Part shown: in pieces, positions 1 through 10,527 of the stretch
Layout: the number at the start of each line of letters is the position of its first letter
How positions within the stretch are numbered: position 1 is the stretch's first letter
NCBI GenBank assembly: GCA_002633025.1
Contig: NMRB01001102.1
Location: 19,770 to 83,769 of the forward strand
Source of the DNA: Notospermus geniculatus
Taxonomy: Eukaryota > Nemertea > Pilidiophora > Heteronemertea > Lineidae
Length of the DNA: 64,000 nucleotides
Direction: 5' to 3'
Made by a program: the position numbers and the translations under genes
The notes under the pieces: model-generated
What the model saw: the letters and a program-made list of their open reading frames with translations, nothing else
The model's database searches: none
Told to the model about the DNA's origin: nothing

Positions 1-132
1 GAAAAAAAGGTTGTGAACCAATTTAGGGAAGGGCAAGTAAAAGACCCCACACAGGTGGACAGTAGCCAGTCAAAAAGGGTTATAAAGCATCCAAGTGATA
101 GGGCTACAAAGATACATTGAAATTACAGAAAG

Positions 133-342
133 GTGCCTGCAGCAGAGTTTCAGGCTTTCTCTTTATTTTCAAAGTCAAAAGTTAAAAATATGGATTCCTG
201 TAAACGGAAGTTACAGTGTAACATTTGTTTACAGTTTATCTGTAAATCAATTTTCCAATACAGTTGTTGTCTTACAATTTTCTGTACTTTTAACTTTCAA
301 CAGTAGAAATAAAGAAAAAGCCTGAAACTCTGCTGCAGGCAC
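133..342. mobile_element. Foldback MITE, GTGCCTGCAGCAG ends
   Basis: The sequence GTGCCTGCAGCAGAGTTTCA at 133 returns as its reverse complement ending at 342, with about 35-bp arms around an AT-rich centre. It has no coding capacity. It lies just left of the channel relic at 377. Confidence 0.7.
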
Positions 343-376
343 TTTTCTGTAAATTTAGTAAGGATATTTCTAACAG

Positions 377-804
377 TGTAACGCTGGCTGTAGCCTCGAA
401 CGACCATTCGTTATGATAACTGTTAGGGTTGAGAAGGCCTAGTTTATTTTGCCTGCAAAGTTGTTTTTCGTTTGACATACAGAAGTAACGTTTTTCACTG
501 TGGCCATTTTTTATGTGACTCCCATTGTTTGAACACACTGCGAAACACACTACTCACTGTTTCTCTGTGTGTCGCTCATTGTCAAGTCGAGGAACATGAG
601 TAGCTTGAGATGGTCTTGTCCGTAGGCCTACTTACCAGGGAAAACAATGCTTTGGCTTCGGATCTGATGGAAAAATCTGACAAAACACGATACTCGGAAT
701 GACCTTTACCGCCATTAGGCCTGTATGCCTTATCGGCTTCAAATCAGAACAACTCACTTCAAGTTCTCTCGGTACTTACTTAGAAATGAGAACCAACCAT
801 ACGC
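377..804 (-). pseudogene. Relic of a fourth DEG/ENaC copy (intron 8 plus end of exon 8)
   Basis: This stretch repeats the intron between exons 8 and 9 of the downstream channel copies (compare 10773-11205). It ends with 25 bp of exon 8 (780-804) encoding AYGWFSFL and its GTAAGT donor. At 804 the homology stops and unrelated foldback-like sequence begins. No exon 9 is seen to its left. It is therefore a fragment of a further tandem copy, not a gene. Confidence 0.6.
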
Positions 805-1299
805 ATTATCCCAATGCCTGTGAAAACCGCTCCGCTCGCCGCAAGACGCGGCGGAATCCGCTATAGTGGAAACGGGCCTTAAGCGGGGTTCATTGGCGCA
901 CGGATCCGGTACGTTTTCAGTCCGTTTGCCCCTAGTTGTCCGGATACGACAACGCAAAAGTCCATTTGATCGATTTTTGGCGGACCTGAATCGGACAAAA
1001 TCCGTGTGCCAATGAACCTTGCTTTAAAAGGCAGGAAGTGTTTTTTGTCGGTAAAATAAATTCCGAAAAATCAAATAAAAGGCCTCCGCGCCGTGCACTG
1101 GACTGATACTGGAACTGACCGTGCGTTTACGGCTTGAGAGAACTTCGGGCGGCACAGGACCTGGAGAATATTCTTCGAATGATCGAGAGACCACTTGACG
1201 ACAGTCCCACAAAGGCAGTGCTCTGATCCGGGCTACTATACACGTATTTAGCTTTTTGGTCGGGGGGGGGGCAAAAGCCTGTCTTGGGGGGATCCAGAA

Positions 1300-1515
1300 C
1301 AAGGAAATGATGGCTGGTCGCTACGAAGTGGAAACGAAAGATAAATTCTAAAGTTTAATATATACCTTAACTCTACCGGTCTAACGTCATACGCTAAAAG
1401 ACGCTCTTGCAGCAGGCAATAGTGTGGTACCAACCATCGCCTGAAATATATTACGTCATGGAAATGAAGTCCAATTTCGTAGTTCGGACTCCGTGTTTCG
1501 TCTCATTTGCGAAAC
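1300..1515. mobile_element. Half of a long-TIR element abutting exon 9 of copy 1
   Basis: Matches the right half of the intact element at 23325-23706 (CTACGAAGTGGAAA ... TTTGCGAAAC). It ends about a dozen bases from the stop codon side of exon 9, so it supplies the 3' flank of copy 1. Confidence 0.55.
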
Positions 1516-2103
1516 CGCACTAATATTCACACGTGAAGCGAGAAAATCCCTTCGCCATGGTGTTTCTCACCGTCCTTATCGCTGTAGAAGAAAGCTGAGT
1601 TGTACGGTGGCGGTCGCGTTTCATCTGGCTTCGGAACCCCTGCCTTCTCGACATCCTCAACCTTCGGCTGACTGACTGTCTTCCCGATGTAGTATAACAA
1701 CTCCAGAATGGTGATGATGGAACCGCCGAGGAAAAGACCAGCTGTGCCTCCAATGTCACCTGCAGAGATATTTGATATTTGATATTTATTTTGACCAACA
1801 CAAGCAGTAACAAAAATTTCATACACATGGGAAGTGCAAAATGAAATACATAGATAGATACATGTATGCAAAATAAAATACTTAGATAGATACAAGATAC
1901 AAGAGCAATGATGTTCGACAGAATTAGAAATACAAATCCAAATTTATGCACGAGTGCAAACATAACAATCTTGTACAGTGCAGATGGAATTGTACAGTTC
2001 TAATAAGTAATTTTTGTAATATGTAGTGAAACCATGAAAACTATGAGTATACGGTATTAACGCTGGCGTAGCCTCGAACGACCATTCGCTTTGATAACTG
2101 TAA

Positions 2104-2402
2104 AGGCCCGAACCCACTGAGGCGTTTTCCCGCAGCGGGAAAACGCAGCGGCAGAAAATGCTTTGTTAAAAGGAAGCGAACCGAGAATATACAAAGAATT
2201 TGTCGGGCAGTGATGAAACCTCGGCGGGAAAACGCGACAGTGGGTTCAGGCCTTTAAGGCGGGAACCCACTGTCGCGTTTTCCCGCCGCGGTTTCATCAC
2301 TGCCCGACAAATTCTTTGTTATATTCTCGGTCCGCTGCCTTATCACAAAGCATTTTCTGCCGCTTTCCCGCTGCGGGAAAACGCGTCAGTGGGTTCGGGC
2401 CT
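2104..2402. mobile_element. 299-bp foldback element with AGGCCCG ends
   Basis: A long near-perfect palindrome (AGGCCCGAACCCACTG ... CAGTGGGTTCGGGCCT) with GGCCTTTAAGGC at its centre. It is inserted in the intron between exons 8 and 9 of copy 1. The uninterrupted site is visible at about 417-424 and 10815 (ACTGTTAGGG). The filled site carries TAA on the left and TTA on the right, which fits a 3-bp TWA duplication with one mismatch. Confidence 0.75.
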
Positions 2403-2719
2403 TTAGGGTTGAGAAGGCCTAATTTATTTGCCTGCAAAGTTGTTTTTCGTTTGACATACAGGAGTAACGTTTTTCAGTGTGGCCATTTTTCTGTGTGATT
2501 CCCATTGTTCGGAACACCCTGGGAAACGGACTCACTGTTTCTCTGTGTGTCGCTCATTGTCAAGTCGCCGCTTATTCCGTCAACCGATTGTAATGTCACA
2601 CTGGCACACGGGCCTCCTGATACTTACTTAGAAATGAGAACCAACCATACGCCGGGGATTTTATGATCTCAGTAAAACTCAGACTCTGGTAGAACACTTG
2701 CAGCGCGAGCATATTCTCT

Positions 2720-4097
2720 CTGGAAGTAACAAATACCAATGAGGAACTCTGCAGGATGACCGCCACCTGGCGGCGCTGAGAGCTGTTAGGGAGGCTTACA
2801 AATCAAACGACAAACGTAAACGTTAACATCAACGTGAAATAAAATCTGGTTCAAGCGAATGGCTCGCGGGGTTTGTTGACAGTATTGTTTTTTTGACATA
2901 TCCTCAAATCAAGCGCCGTTTTGAGAAAAAGGCGAAAGAAGGATTTTAGTTTAATGGGAAATGCATTAGACAGCCAAACTTCGGAGGCGTATTCTGCAAA
3001 ATCTGCCGCTTCGAAATCAATGTGAATAGTACAAAATGTACATTTTGACCCACTGAATTTGAAAATGTCATTAATCTATTTTAACAAATTTTTAATGGAA
3101 CCTCGCTATTTCAATGGCTTGCGTCCACACAGATAGGCCTATCGTGCGGTAGAAAGCGCAGGCCATTGGTTTGCGGGAACCGGATTGTAATCAGGTTTGG
3201 GCGTGAACGTGCCTTAAAGGGCCACGATATTTCCACGTTTTGTCGATAGTCGGCGCCACCGGCAGTCTTTGCGTCACTCATAATACTGTAGAGCATTAAT
3301 TAGGCAGTATGGAACTGAAAACCGCGTGAAAATCGGATCACCCATTTCCAAGATATGGGAATTTAAAAAGGATGACTGCACACCCTGGCAACCATGTCTG
3401 GCAGTGGAGAACACCACATTTGACGTCATTGGATTTTTTAAACATATAAAAATTAACATTAAAAACAACTCATTTAACTTGGACAGTTAGGTGTAGTTTT
3501 GATGTATTTTTCTTGTTCAGTCAGTCCTACTGCAGTTACATGTACTTCCTTAATATGGATTCTGATAGTCCAGTCAAACTCTGCTAGGACCTAGACAAAA
3601 TTGCAACAGAAATGATTTAACTTGCATTGAGATCCTGGGACCCTACTGTATAACATACTAAAAGTCCAAAAAAATCCAAGCAGAGGAAAGTGGTCAAAAT
3701 TGCATAATTATGTTAATGAGCTTCGGCCATTAGCCAGACACTGAAAAACGCCTGTAACTCAACCAATTATTGCCGTAACATGACAAAAATGGTGTCTAAC
3801 CATATGTTTTCAAGGTCAAGGAATCCATTTAACAGGTTAGTAAACTATGAGGGCAATACATGTATTTGAATTTCTGCTTAGCACATTATTTTGACCTCAT
3901 GAACCCGCCGCCTGGACAGCCATGGATACCAAATTGTTTGATTTTCATGCAGAAACAACATCTTAAATTTGCTATAACACTGTAATTAATGGTCCAATCT
4001 TCATGCAATTTTCACTGAATTGTTTTTTACTCAAACCACCTTTCAGAGAAAAAAAACATGTAATGCCTTTCAGGTAATCTTAAAGGTTGCTTCCTAC
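2720..4097. other. Intron 7 of channel copy 1, no gene
   Basis: Collinear with 11261-12330 in copy 2. It holds a MITE half starting GGGAGGCTTACAAATCAAACGAC near 2789 and sequence conserved between copies, including a 3270-3470 segment nearly identical to 11810-12008. No coding signal is seen. Confidence 0.5.
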
Positions 4098-4339
4098 CTG
4101 ATCATTGCTTCATCTATTTGTAACTTGCGTTTGAAGTCCCTCATCGAGTTGACCAGGATCCGAAAATACTCCACGAAAGCATCCGTTCTTTTTTTCAACA
4201 ATACCATCAGATCGTTGAGTTTAGACCCCTGCTTGGAAAAATCCCCTAACGTCTTCAACATGGGACGTACATCATTGGCCATCTCGGGGAATTTTACGAG
4301 AATGAGGTCCAGTACCGACTTGAAATCGGAAACACCTAC
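4098..4339 (-). repeat. 242-bp tandem partial duplication of exon 7 end
   Basis: This segment repeats the 3' end of exon 7 (MANDVRPMLKTL through IDEAMI) at a period of 242 bp relative to the copy ending at 4340. The second copy follows directly on the first copy's GTAGGT donor and has no visible acceptor of its own. Copies 2 and 3 lack it. It could be a true tandem duplication or a haplotype/assembly artefact. Confidence 0.7.
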
Positions 4340-5491
4340 CTGATCATAGCTTCATCTATTTGTAACTTGCGTTTGAAGTCCCTCATCGAGTTGACCAGGA
4401 TCCGAAAATACTCCACGAAAGCATCCTTCCTTTTTTTCAACAATACCATCAAATCGTCGAGTTTAGACCCCTGCTTGGAAAAGTCCCCCAGGGTCTTCAA
4501 CATGGGACGTACATCATTGGCCATGTCGGGGAATTTTACGAGAATGAGGTCCAGTACCGACTTGAAATCGGAAACGACGCCAACATTGTCGCTTATCTTC
4601 ATGTGTATTTCTTCGAGGCGTCGATTTAACTCCAGGCACCTCCTCTCGTACCTGGAGATATTCAGTAAAAGTTTCCCTTGTGGCCATGTGATTTTGACGA
4701 GATATTCTTTTGCCGACTTTGTCCAGTTCGACGGCAACGGAGTTGTCTTGGTTTTAATCTCGGCGAAGATTTTTTCATAATCTTTGACTTTGCTCCTTGT
4801 CATTCTTCTCTTGTAGCTTCTAATGCCGTCCGTCAAGCTCTTCAAGAAGGGCGTCAACTTTTCCACGACACTGGCTACCCTTACCAGGGTTTCTGCCAGA
4901 AATATTTTTGAGGGTATGCAGCTCTTCAAAATCAGCAAAAAACCCCATGAAATTAAAGAAAATGGCCCTTTTCTGTTCCTTTGAGGGTACTCACTGCGTA
5001 CCCTGCGTACCCTCTGGCGGAAACACTGCTTACGGACTCTGTTAAAACAGATACGCCCACGTCTTCCATAATCTTTTTCAACTTATGGGTGGCCGTGGTG
5101 AACTCTGGTGCAAGTTGTGAGTTGATGTTACCAGCCAAACCCATAAGCCGCCCATACAATGAAGGGAACGAGCCCTCGGTGACTGTTTCAAGTTTTCTCG
5201 CCAAGATCTGGAACTCGAACATCTTCGACATCAAGGTCCTTGCGCTCGTGTGTAACTGATCGATAGCGGCGGTGATCTCTTCCTTCTTCGAGGCTATAAT
5301 CTTCCGCGGGATCGTNACCATTTGCCTGGTGAGCACGGCGTTTCTGTACCTCTCCCCGAGGTCCTTGTCCTTCCTGAATTCGTTCAGCATACCGTTGATG
5401 CTAGTCTCCGACAGAGGGGTATTTGAGAGCGAGGTCGAGTACTCCTCCTGCTTGCAGGGATGTGTGCACTTGTGGTCAATAGGGTGGTTAT
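4340..5491 (-). pseudogene. Exon 7 of channel copy 1, broken
   Basis: The exon starts after a TTCCAG acceptor and opens with the thumb cysteines (KCTHPCKQEEY). It then enters the long helical insert and ends IDEAMI with a GTAGGT donor. Between 5315 and 5317 it jumps from the sequence equivalent to 13157 straight to that equivalent to 13633. A 144-bp MITE at 4885-5028, flanked by CTTAC duplications, adds 149 nt, so the frame is lost and a stop appears. One cysteine (ERRCLEL) occurs within the helical insert. Confidence 0.75.
4885..5028. mobile_element. MITE inside coding exon 7, CTTAC target duplication
   Basis: The ends CAGGGTTTCTGCCAGA and (reverse complement) CAGTGTTTCCGCCAGA form imperfect terminal inverted repeats. 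The flanks repeat CTTAC at 4880-4884 and 5029-5033. Copies 2 and 3 have the uninterrupted site (copy 2 around 12865-12885). CAGxG ends recall hAT elements, but hAT normally makes 8-bp duplications, so the family is unassigned. Confidence 0.8.
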
Positions 5492-6785
5492 CTGGAACAA
5501 AAAAATCATCAGTGGACACTTGGGGGATGACGACCCTGGAGAACAACCGCCACTTGGTGGCGCTGTGAGCGGTTGTACCACCCTTATGAATCGTACCGCG
5601 TCAGAGTGCGGCGGAAATACCGCCGCTTGGAGGCGCTGCGAGCCGCTGCACTTCCCTTCCCACGTTTCGTCCCTGTTCACTGCCCCAAGGAGTAGTTTTT
5701 GCATTGCTTTGCTCTGTTTTTACGTCTTCGGTAAAACCGCTCGCAGCGCCGCCTGTCGAGATAAAAATCAACCCATTTTTACATTTGGAAATAGGAAGGT
5801 TTAGAAACGCCGTGATAATGACAACGTCAACGAGCAGAGATGGCTCACCCGGTGCTGTTAATTGCCCGAGAATCCGAAGTATTTCAATGATGAACATAGT
5901 TGTTGTATTTCGTCTATGGAACGCCTTTTGGAACAATTTATGAGGTCATAATTTTCGCGATTCACACGAGTCAAAAATTGTTTCGATTGCGTTGTTATTT
6001 TTAGATCTCCGAGCAAGGCCCCGGGGGATGCTGATTTGAATGCTGCAACCTTTAAAGGAGGCCGGTATTGCCACTTTTTTCTCGGCAGTCGGTGTTCCCA
6101 TCACCGTGCACAGCAATCTCCAACCCCAGGGATTAACTACGTTGTCGGCGAATGGACCTGATGTACTGCGCATACACTTTTTAATGTTTTTTTTTGTATT
6201 TCGCATTGCTGCCGCTAGATGGCTCCCTCTAGGCCGGCAATCAAAATACCGGTAGGAGTTTGCATTCCGTGCCCCTTTAACACAAGCCATCTGGCAAACG
6301 CTATTCAGTCTGTCCTTCATATCCGTACTTACTGACGTCAGCATAACAGCCATACATGGTGGAGAAGTTACAGTAGGGTGGTCTGTCGGGGGCTTCCCAT
6401 TTATCTCCGTAACCGATACACCCACACACTTCCGCAGTTCTATTCGCGTAAAATTCAGCCACGCACGCTTGGTAGGAGTATACTTTGTAGTCCCTTAAAC
6501 TCCTCGAGGCACAGTCACCATAGGGGTCTGGGAGGCGCGTAACCTGGGGAAAAAAACGCTTCAATGAGGAACCGCCATCACTAATCCGCTAGGTGGCGCT
6601 GGTATCGATCAGAGCGAATCATCGATTTTCCAAGTCTTTTTTCAGTTACATCTTGGCCGAAATTTGGTCCATTTAAAGCCACACTTTATTGAATTCAGAA
6701 AGTGCTTATATATGTCCTCAGACGTTAGTGTTGTGTAAAATGTACTATGCTTTATATGAATACAATGTATATTAAAGCCCTGCAT

Positions 6786-6943
6786 GGGCTGGGTTGCACA
6801 AAACTCATGTTAGCGCTAACTTGGTGTTGGCGCTAACTTTACGTTAAATGACGTACAAAGACAAGGGATTTTTCACGTCATCTAACATAAAGTAAGCGCT
6901 AACACCAAGTTAGCGCTATCGTGAGTTTTGTGCAACCGGCCCC
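6786..6943. mobile_element. GGGCYGGTTGCACAAAACTCA foldback element
   Basis: The arms GGGCTGGGTTGCACAAAACT and AGTTTTGTGCAACCGGCCCC are inverted repeats that continue into repeated TTAGCGCTAAC words. It is the same family as 46336-46499. It lies in the intron between exons 6 and 5 of channel copy 1. Confidence 0.75.
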
Positions 6944-7262
6944 TGCCTGCAGGTGTGCTGAAAAACTAGGTCCTGATTCTTTGAAGTAGGCCTACATATC
7001 AGGCAAGCATTTTGGGGACCTTCACGAGGCTATAAGACCGCTACCTGCACTCTACTAACACTTTGAAAATACCGTAAAATTTAATACAGTGGTGCTTTAA
7101 ATCCTCGGTCCACCCGTGCGAACCTACGATGTTCACAGGGAAATGGATGACAAGCATACATTCAACGTTACTAATCAATTAAAACTGTCCTTTTCCCTGT
7201 GAAAATCGTAAAACAGGCTCGGTGAAACGCACAGGTGGACCGACGCCTGGTTATCCAGCCAT

Positions 7263-7350
7263 TCATTTACCGTGCTCGACCTTCCTAACTTCGAGTTCGG
7301 ATGCTAACGCGCCAACCACTAGGCCAAAAAGAGAATCCTCCATGGCTGGC
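7263..7350 (-). mobile_element. tRNA-like SINE head
   Basis: On the minus strand the sequence reads TGGCCTAGTGGTTGGCGCGT, which looks like a polymerase III A box, preceded by CCATGGAGGATT. Homologous pieces lie at 14870-14955 and 22880-22935 in the same introns of copies 2 and 3, and at 38757-38825 and 53058-53130 in plus orientation. Confidence 0.5.
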
Positions 7351-7824
7351 TGGTAGGCCGTGCCGTATAGCCCTACTATTATTAGGATGTGGGGGTGACC
7401 TAGGAAAGCAAGAGCACTAGGCCTAATTCTGATGACCTCTTCAGCTCCTAGTGACAAATGCCTCTTACCCACCGACGACATGTGCAGGGCAATTCTTGAC
7501 ACTTCAAACACAGGTATGGCTATTCCAAGATCGGAGACCCTTGGTCGGTCACTTTTATCAAACANTCAAACACCAGCACTTGTATGCCGGACGCTAAATT
7601 CGGGCCTGGAGCCTGCTCGTAGACCTCGGCGTTCAGGTATAACTGCAGACCATATGATGCTCCTGAGAAATGACATGATTGATAATTAGAATGGTTCCTG
7701 GAGGTACGTATGACATGCTTTTGGATTGACTCGTACATGTACATGTACCTCTGAAATGGTGAACCGCCACTATAAACTACAAGTACATGGAGAGTTTGAA
7801 ATTCGGAACCTGTTTGGATTTTTT

Positions 7825-8075
7825 GCCGACAGGGCGGCGCTACAAGCGGTTGTACCGAAGACGTTAGAAGCAGTGCAAAGCAATGCAATGTCGTTGCGTC
7901 ATGACGTCCTTGACGCAGTGCAACACGGACGAGACGTCAAAAAGAACTGTTTACAGCGCCTCCCAGCGGCGGTAGTTCTGCCGCACTGCGTCAAGATGTC
8001 GTGATTTCCTCTGTTTTTGGCGTTTGCGGTCACACCGCTCGCTCGCAGCGCCACCTGTCGGGATAAAAATTTGTG
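7825..8075. mobile_element. MITE of the GCAGCGCC/GACGTC family in intron 4 of copy 1
   Basis: Contains the paired blocks TTGCCGACAGGGCGGCGCTA and CGCAGCGCCACCTGTCGGGA around CTTGACGCAGTGCAACACGG. The same element is at 15411-15657 in copy 2, and relatives occur at 23770-24040, 29178-29555, 32127-32494, 48050-48250, 49579-49830 and 61609-61800. Confidence 0.65.
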
Positions 8076-10074
8076 CAGGTTCCTACACATGTATGAACAT
8101 TTCAAAATCTTTATAGTGACGATGAAATATGATAAACAATACAAAATTAATCGCTGAAATGGCTATTAAAACAACTGACTAACTCGCGTTTTAATATCAA
8201 CACTTAAATTCATCCAATTAGTTAAGTGATTTTTAATTTTCTAATTTAGGATTATTCCTATAATATTTCTCTCATCTCATATTACCGATTGATTGCGTCA
8301 TACCCTATTGTCATATTGTGTTATAAACAGTCACGGTTGAATTGATGATTTTCACATTACATATACTGGATTCACTCGCTTGCAAGATCACAAGCCTGAT
8401 GATACCTAAAATACCGCCCCAGTACTACCCACACCACGCACCCATCGCCCAAAAGTGATTTGTCTAGGCAGGCAATACTTACCGGTGTTTTGAACCTGGA
8501 ATGTTTGATCGTCTGCTGTGTTATTTACATCCGGGTAGTTAAACACATAACACATTCCAAATTCGGTCATCAGTGGGGTGAAGTCGTGGTAAGAACAGTT
8601 CCCGCCCTGCCACGCGCATCTGGAAGAAAGTGGAGATGATTTTAGTTATCGTTTTTAGACATTTTCGTCATCGGCATCATCACCATCATTATCGTGACGT
8701 CACCACTGAATGAGTTATTTAACGAAAACCTACTTCATAATCATGTCTTCCTTGCGATGGGCCATCTCCTTCATGGTTTCTACCAAGTCCATGTCATCCA
8801 AGATGGTGAACTCACGTCTGTCCTGACGATCCGTCCCGTAAAATAGAGCAAGCTTGTTGTATATCTCAGCATCCCAAGCTTTGCTGNAATGAGGCAACGG
8901 TGCTGACAGCATGCAAACTTTAACCGTCATAACTAGAGATTGTCAACTGGACAAACTGAACTCGTCACAGAGATGTGCGACTCGCCATTACAAGTAACTC
9001 GTGTCATGAATTATGTAACTCGTCAGACTGACTAAGGGACTGTAGCAAAAGTATGTGAAGCCAAAAAAGACTAAATGATTTAGTCTCTCAGCTGACCCCC
9101 TCCCTCCCCCCGTAAGACTAAATTTGGCCAACTTTGGCTTCAACCTGGTCAGCAAGTAAATATGTCCAAGATAATTCTTGGGATCATGTAGAGAGGGCTA
9201 CCTTTGGTACCATAGTCATGATTATTGCAAGTTAACTGATGTAATTATAGAATGAAATGCCACTTTCCTCCCCTCAAAGAAGACATCTAGATGTGCCCTG
9301 AATTTTATACCAGCTATTGTGAAAAGAATAAAATCTGACTCTGATATTTGATAATGAGGAAGTTTGAATGTCGGAAGATCGTTTTCATCCATTGCAGAAC
9401 ATTTTATGGGTGAAGCCACTTTTTATGAACAAGACGAAATGGCCCTTGGACCCCTCCCCCCCGAACGAAAAATTTAGTCTTTTTTGGCTTCAAAATACTT
9501 TTGCTACAGTCCCTAAAGCATCTTGTCAATATTCCCAGAGAAGTTGCGGTAACAAGAATTTTTTAAGAGTGAATGACTCGCAAAGTAAGAGTTCTACAGT
9601 ATAGGCCTACATGTATTTCATTATCACGGGTTTCGGCCATTCCACTCTATGACCACCAAAGCAATGTCCATCAATTTTTTTCCAGTTACAACACTCAACA
9701 GCCTCTGTTCTGATCATGAAATAGTGGCAGCCATTTTGATTTGATTTGATTTGATTTGACCAACTGTTACAAGTTCCTTATGTCAACAAATAATGACAGG
9801 TATTTGTAAGTGATTTTTCCATTATGGCTGATGCCATAGCATTATTGGCCCGGGTAAGTACGGAAGAGGCCATCTCAAGCTACTCATGTTCCTCATTTGG
9901 ATGGAGTGTTTTACTTGCCCTTGCAAAGAAACAAAGTAAGGCACCACGGCTTACTAGGGACTTTCAGCAAGGCTGCGTGTCGTCGATCCGTATTACGTAT
10001 GACGTATGATTTTAATAGAAAATGTCATACGTGACACGGATCGACGATACGGTGCCTTGCTGAAAGTCCCTTTC

Positions 10075-10200
10075 GTCCCATGTGACGGACGTGAAGAGCC
10101 GGGAATGAAATCCCATATGGCCTGGGCTGGATTCGAACCCAAGACTTGCCGCTTCGCTCACGGACGTGAGAACCACTCGGCTACCAACGGGTTTCTAAGG
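10075..10200 (-). mobile_element. tRNA-derived SINE head upstream of copy 2 unit
   Basis: Minus strand shows TAGCCGAGTGGTTCTCACGT (A-box like) and GGTTCGAATCC (B box) about 40 nt apart. Equivalent copies lie at 18000-18122 and 27700-27820, so it was part of the ancestral tandem unit. The acceptor-stem pairing expected of a working tRNA gene is not evident. Confidence 0.55.
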
Positions 10201-10209
10201 TGAAAGAGG

Positions 10210-10292
10210 TATAGTGTGTCAAGAGGTATAGATAATAGATAATCTATAGAGCTAGATAATCTATAGAGGTAGATAATCTATAGAGGTATGGT
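10210..10292. repeat. 17-bp minisatellite (AGAGGTAGATAATCTAT)n
   Basis: Tandem copies of AGAGGTAGATAATCTAT follow the tRNA-like SINE head. The same array occurs at 18332-18402 (four units) and about 27845-27910, always beside the SINE head, so copy number varies between the tandem gene units. Confidence 0.8.
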
Positions 10293-10527
10293 GTAGGTGC
10301 AACAAAGTGCAGCAGGAAAGCCGTGGATCCTGGAGGTCAAGGAAATAAACCTGTACACTTAGAAACCTCCTTTCACAAGAAAATGGTGAATTTTCAAATT
10401 CTTTAAGAATGTACTGCTTGGTAATGACTGAAACTTTCTAAGGGCATCCCGTAGGGAAAAAAGGCCCTTCACAATGTCTGCACTTTGGTGATTCATTATC
10501 ATTATAGTTGTCCACTTCTGAATTTCA

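Larger units (their letters stand above)
1527..8886 (-). pseudogene. DEG/ENaC-family channel, copy 1 (disrupted and incompletely assembled)
   Basis: Minus-strand exons by homology to copies 2 and 3: e3 8734-8886 (cut by the N at 8887), e4 8483-8619, e5 7473-7662, e6 6333-6543, e7 4340-5491, e8 2628-2719, e9 1527-1759. Channel hallmarks are present: FGMCYVFN in e4, a cysteine-rich e6, SDIGGTAGLFLGGS (TM2 and filter) and RPPPYNS in e9. Defects are as follows. The N at 8887 truncates e3, and exons 1-2 (HG motif, TM1) are absent. The N at 5316 in e7 replaces 475 bp present in copy 2. A 144-bp MITE in e7 shifts frame and adds a stop. The last 242 bp of e7 are repeated at 4098-4339. The N at 7565 in e5 is flanked by a duplicated TCAAACA. 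The gaps are assembly problems; the MITE looks like a genuine lesion, so a pseudogene is likely but not proven. Confidence 0.7.

Noticed and set aside
10075-10200. A functional tRNA-Ser-like gene
   Set aside because: A and B boxes are present, but paired stems are not evident and the block recurs in each tandem unit with flanking minisatellite, so it reads as a SINE head.
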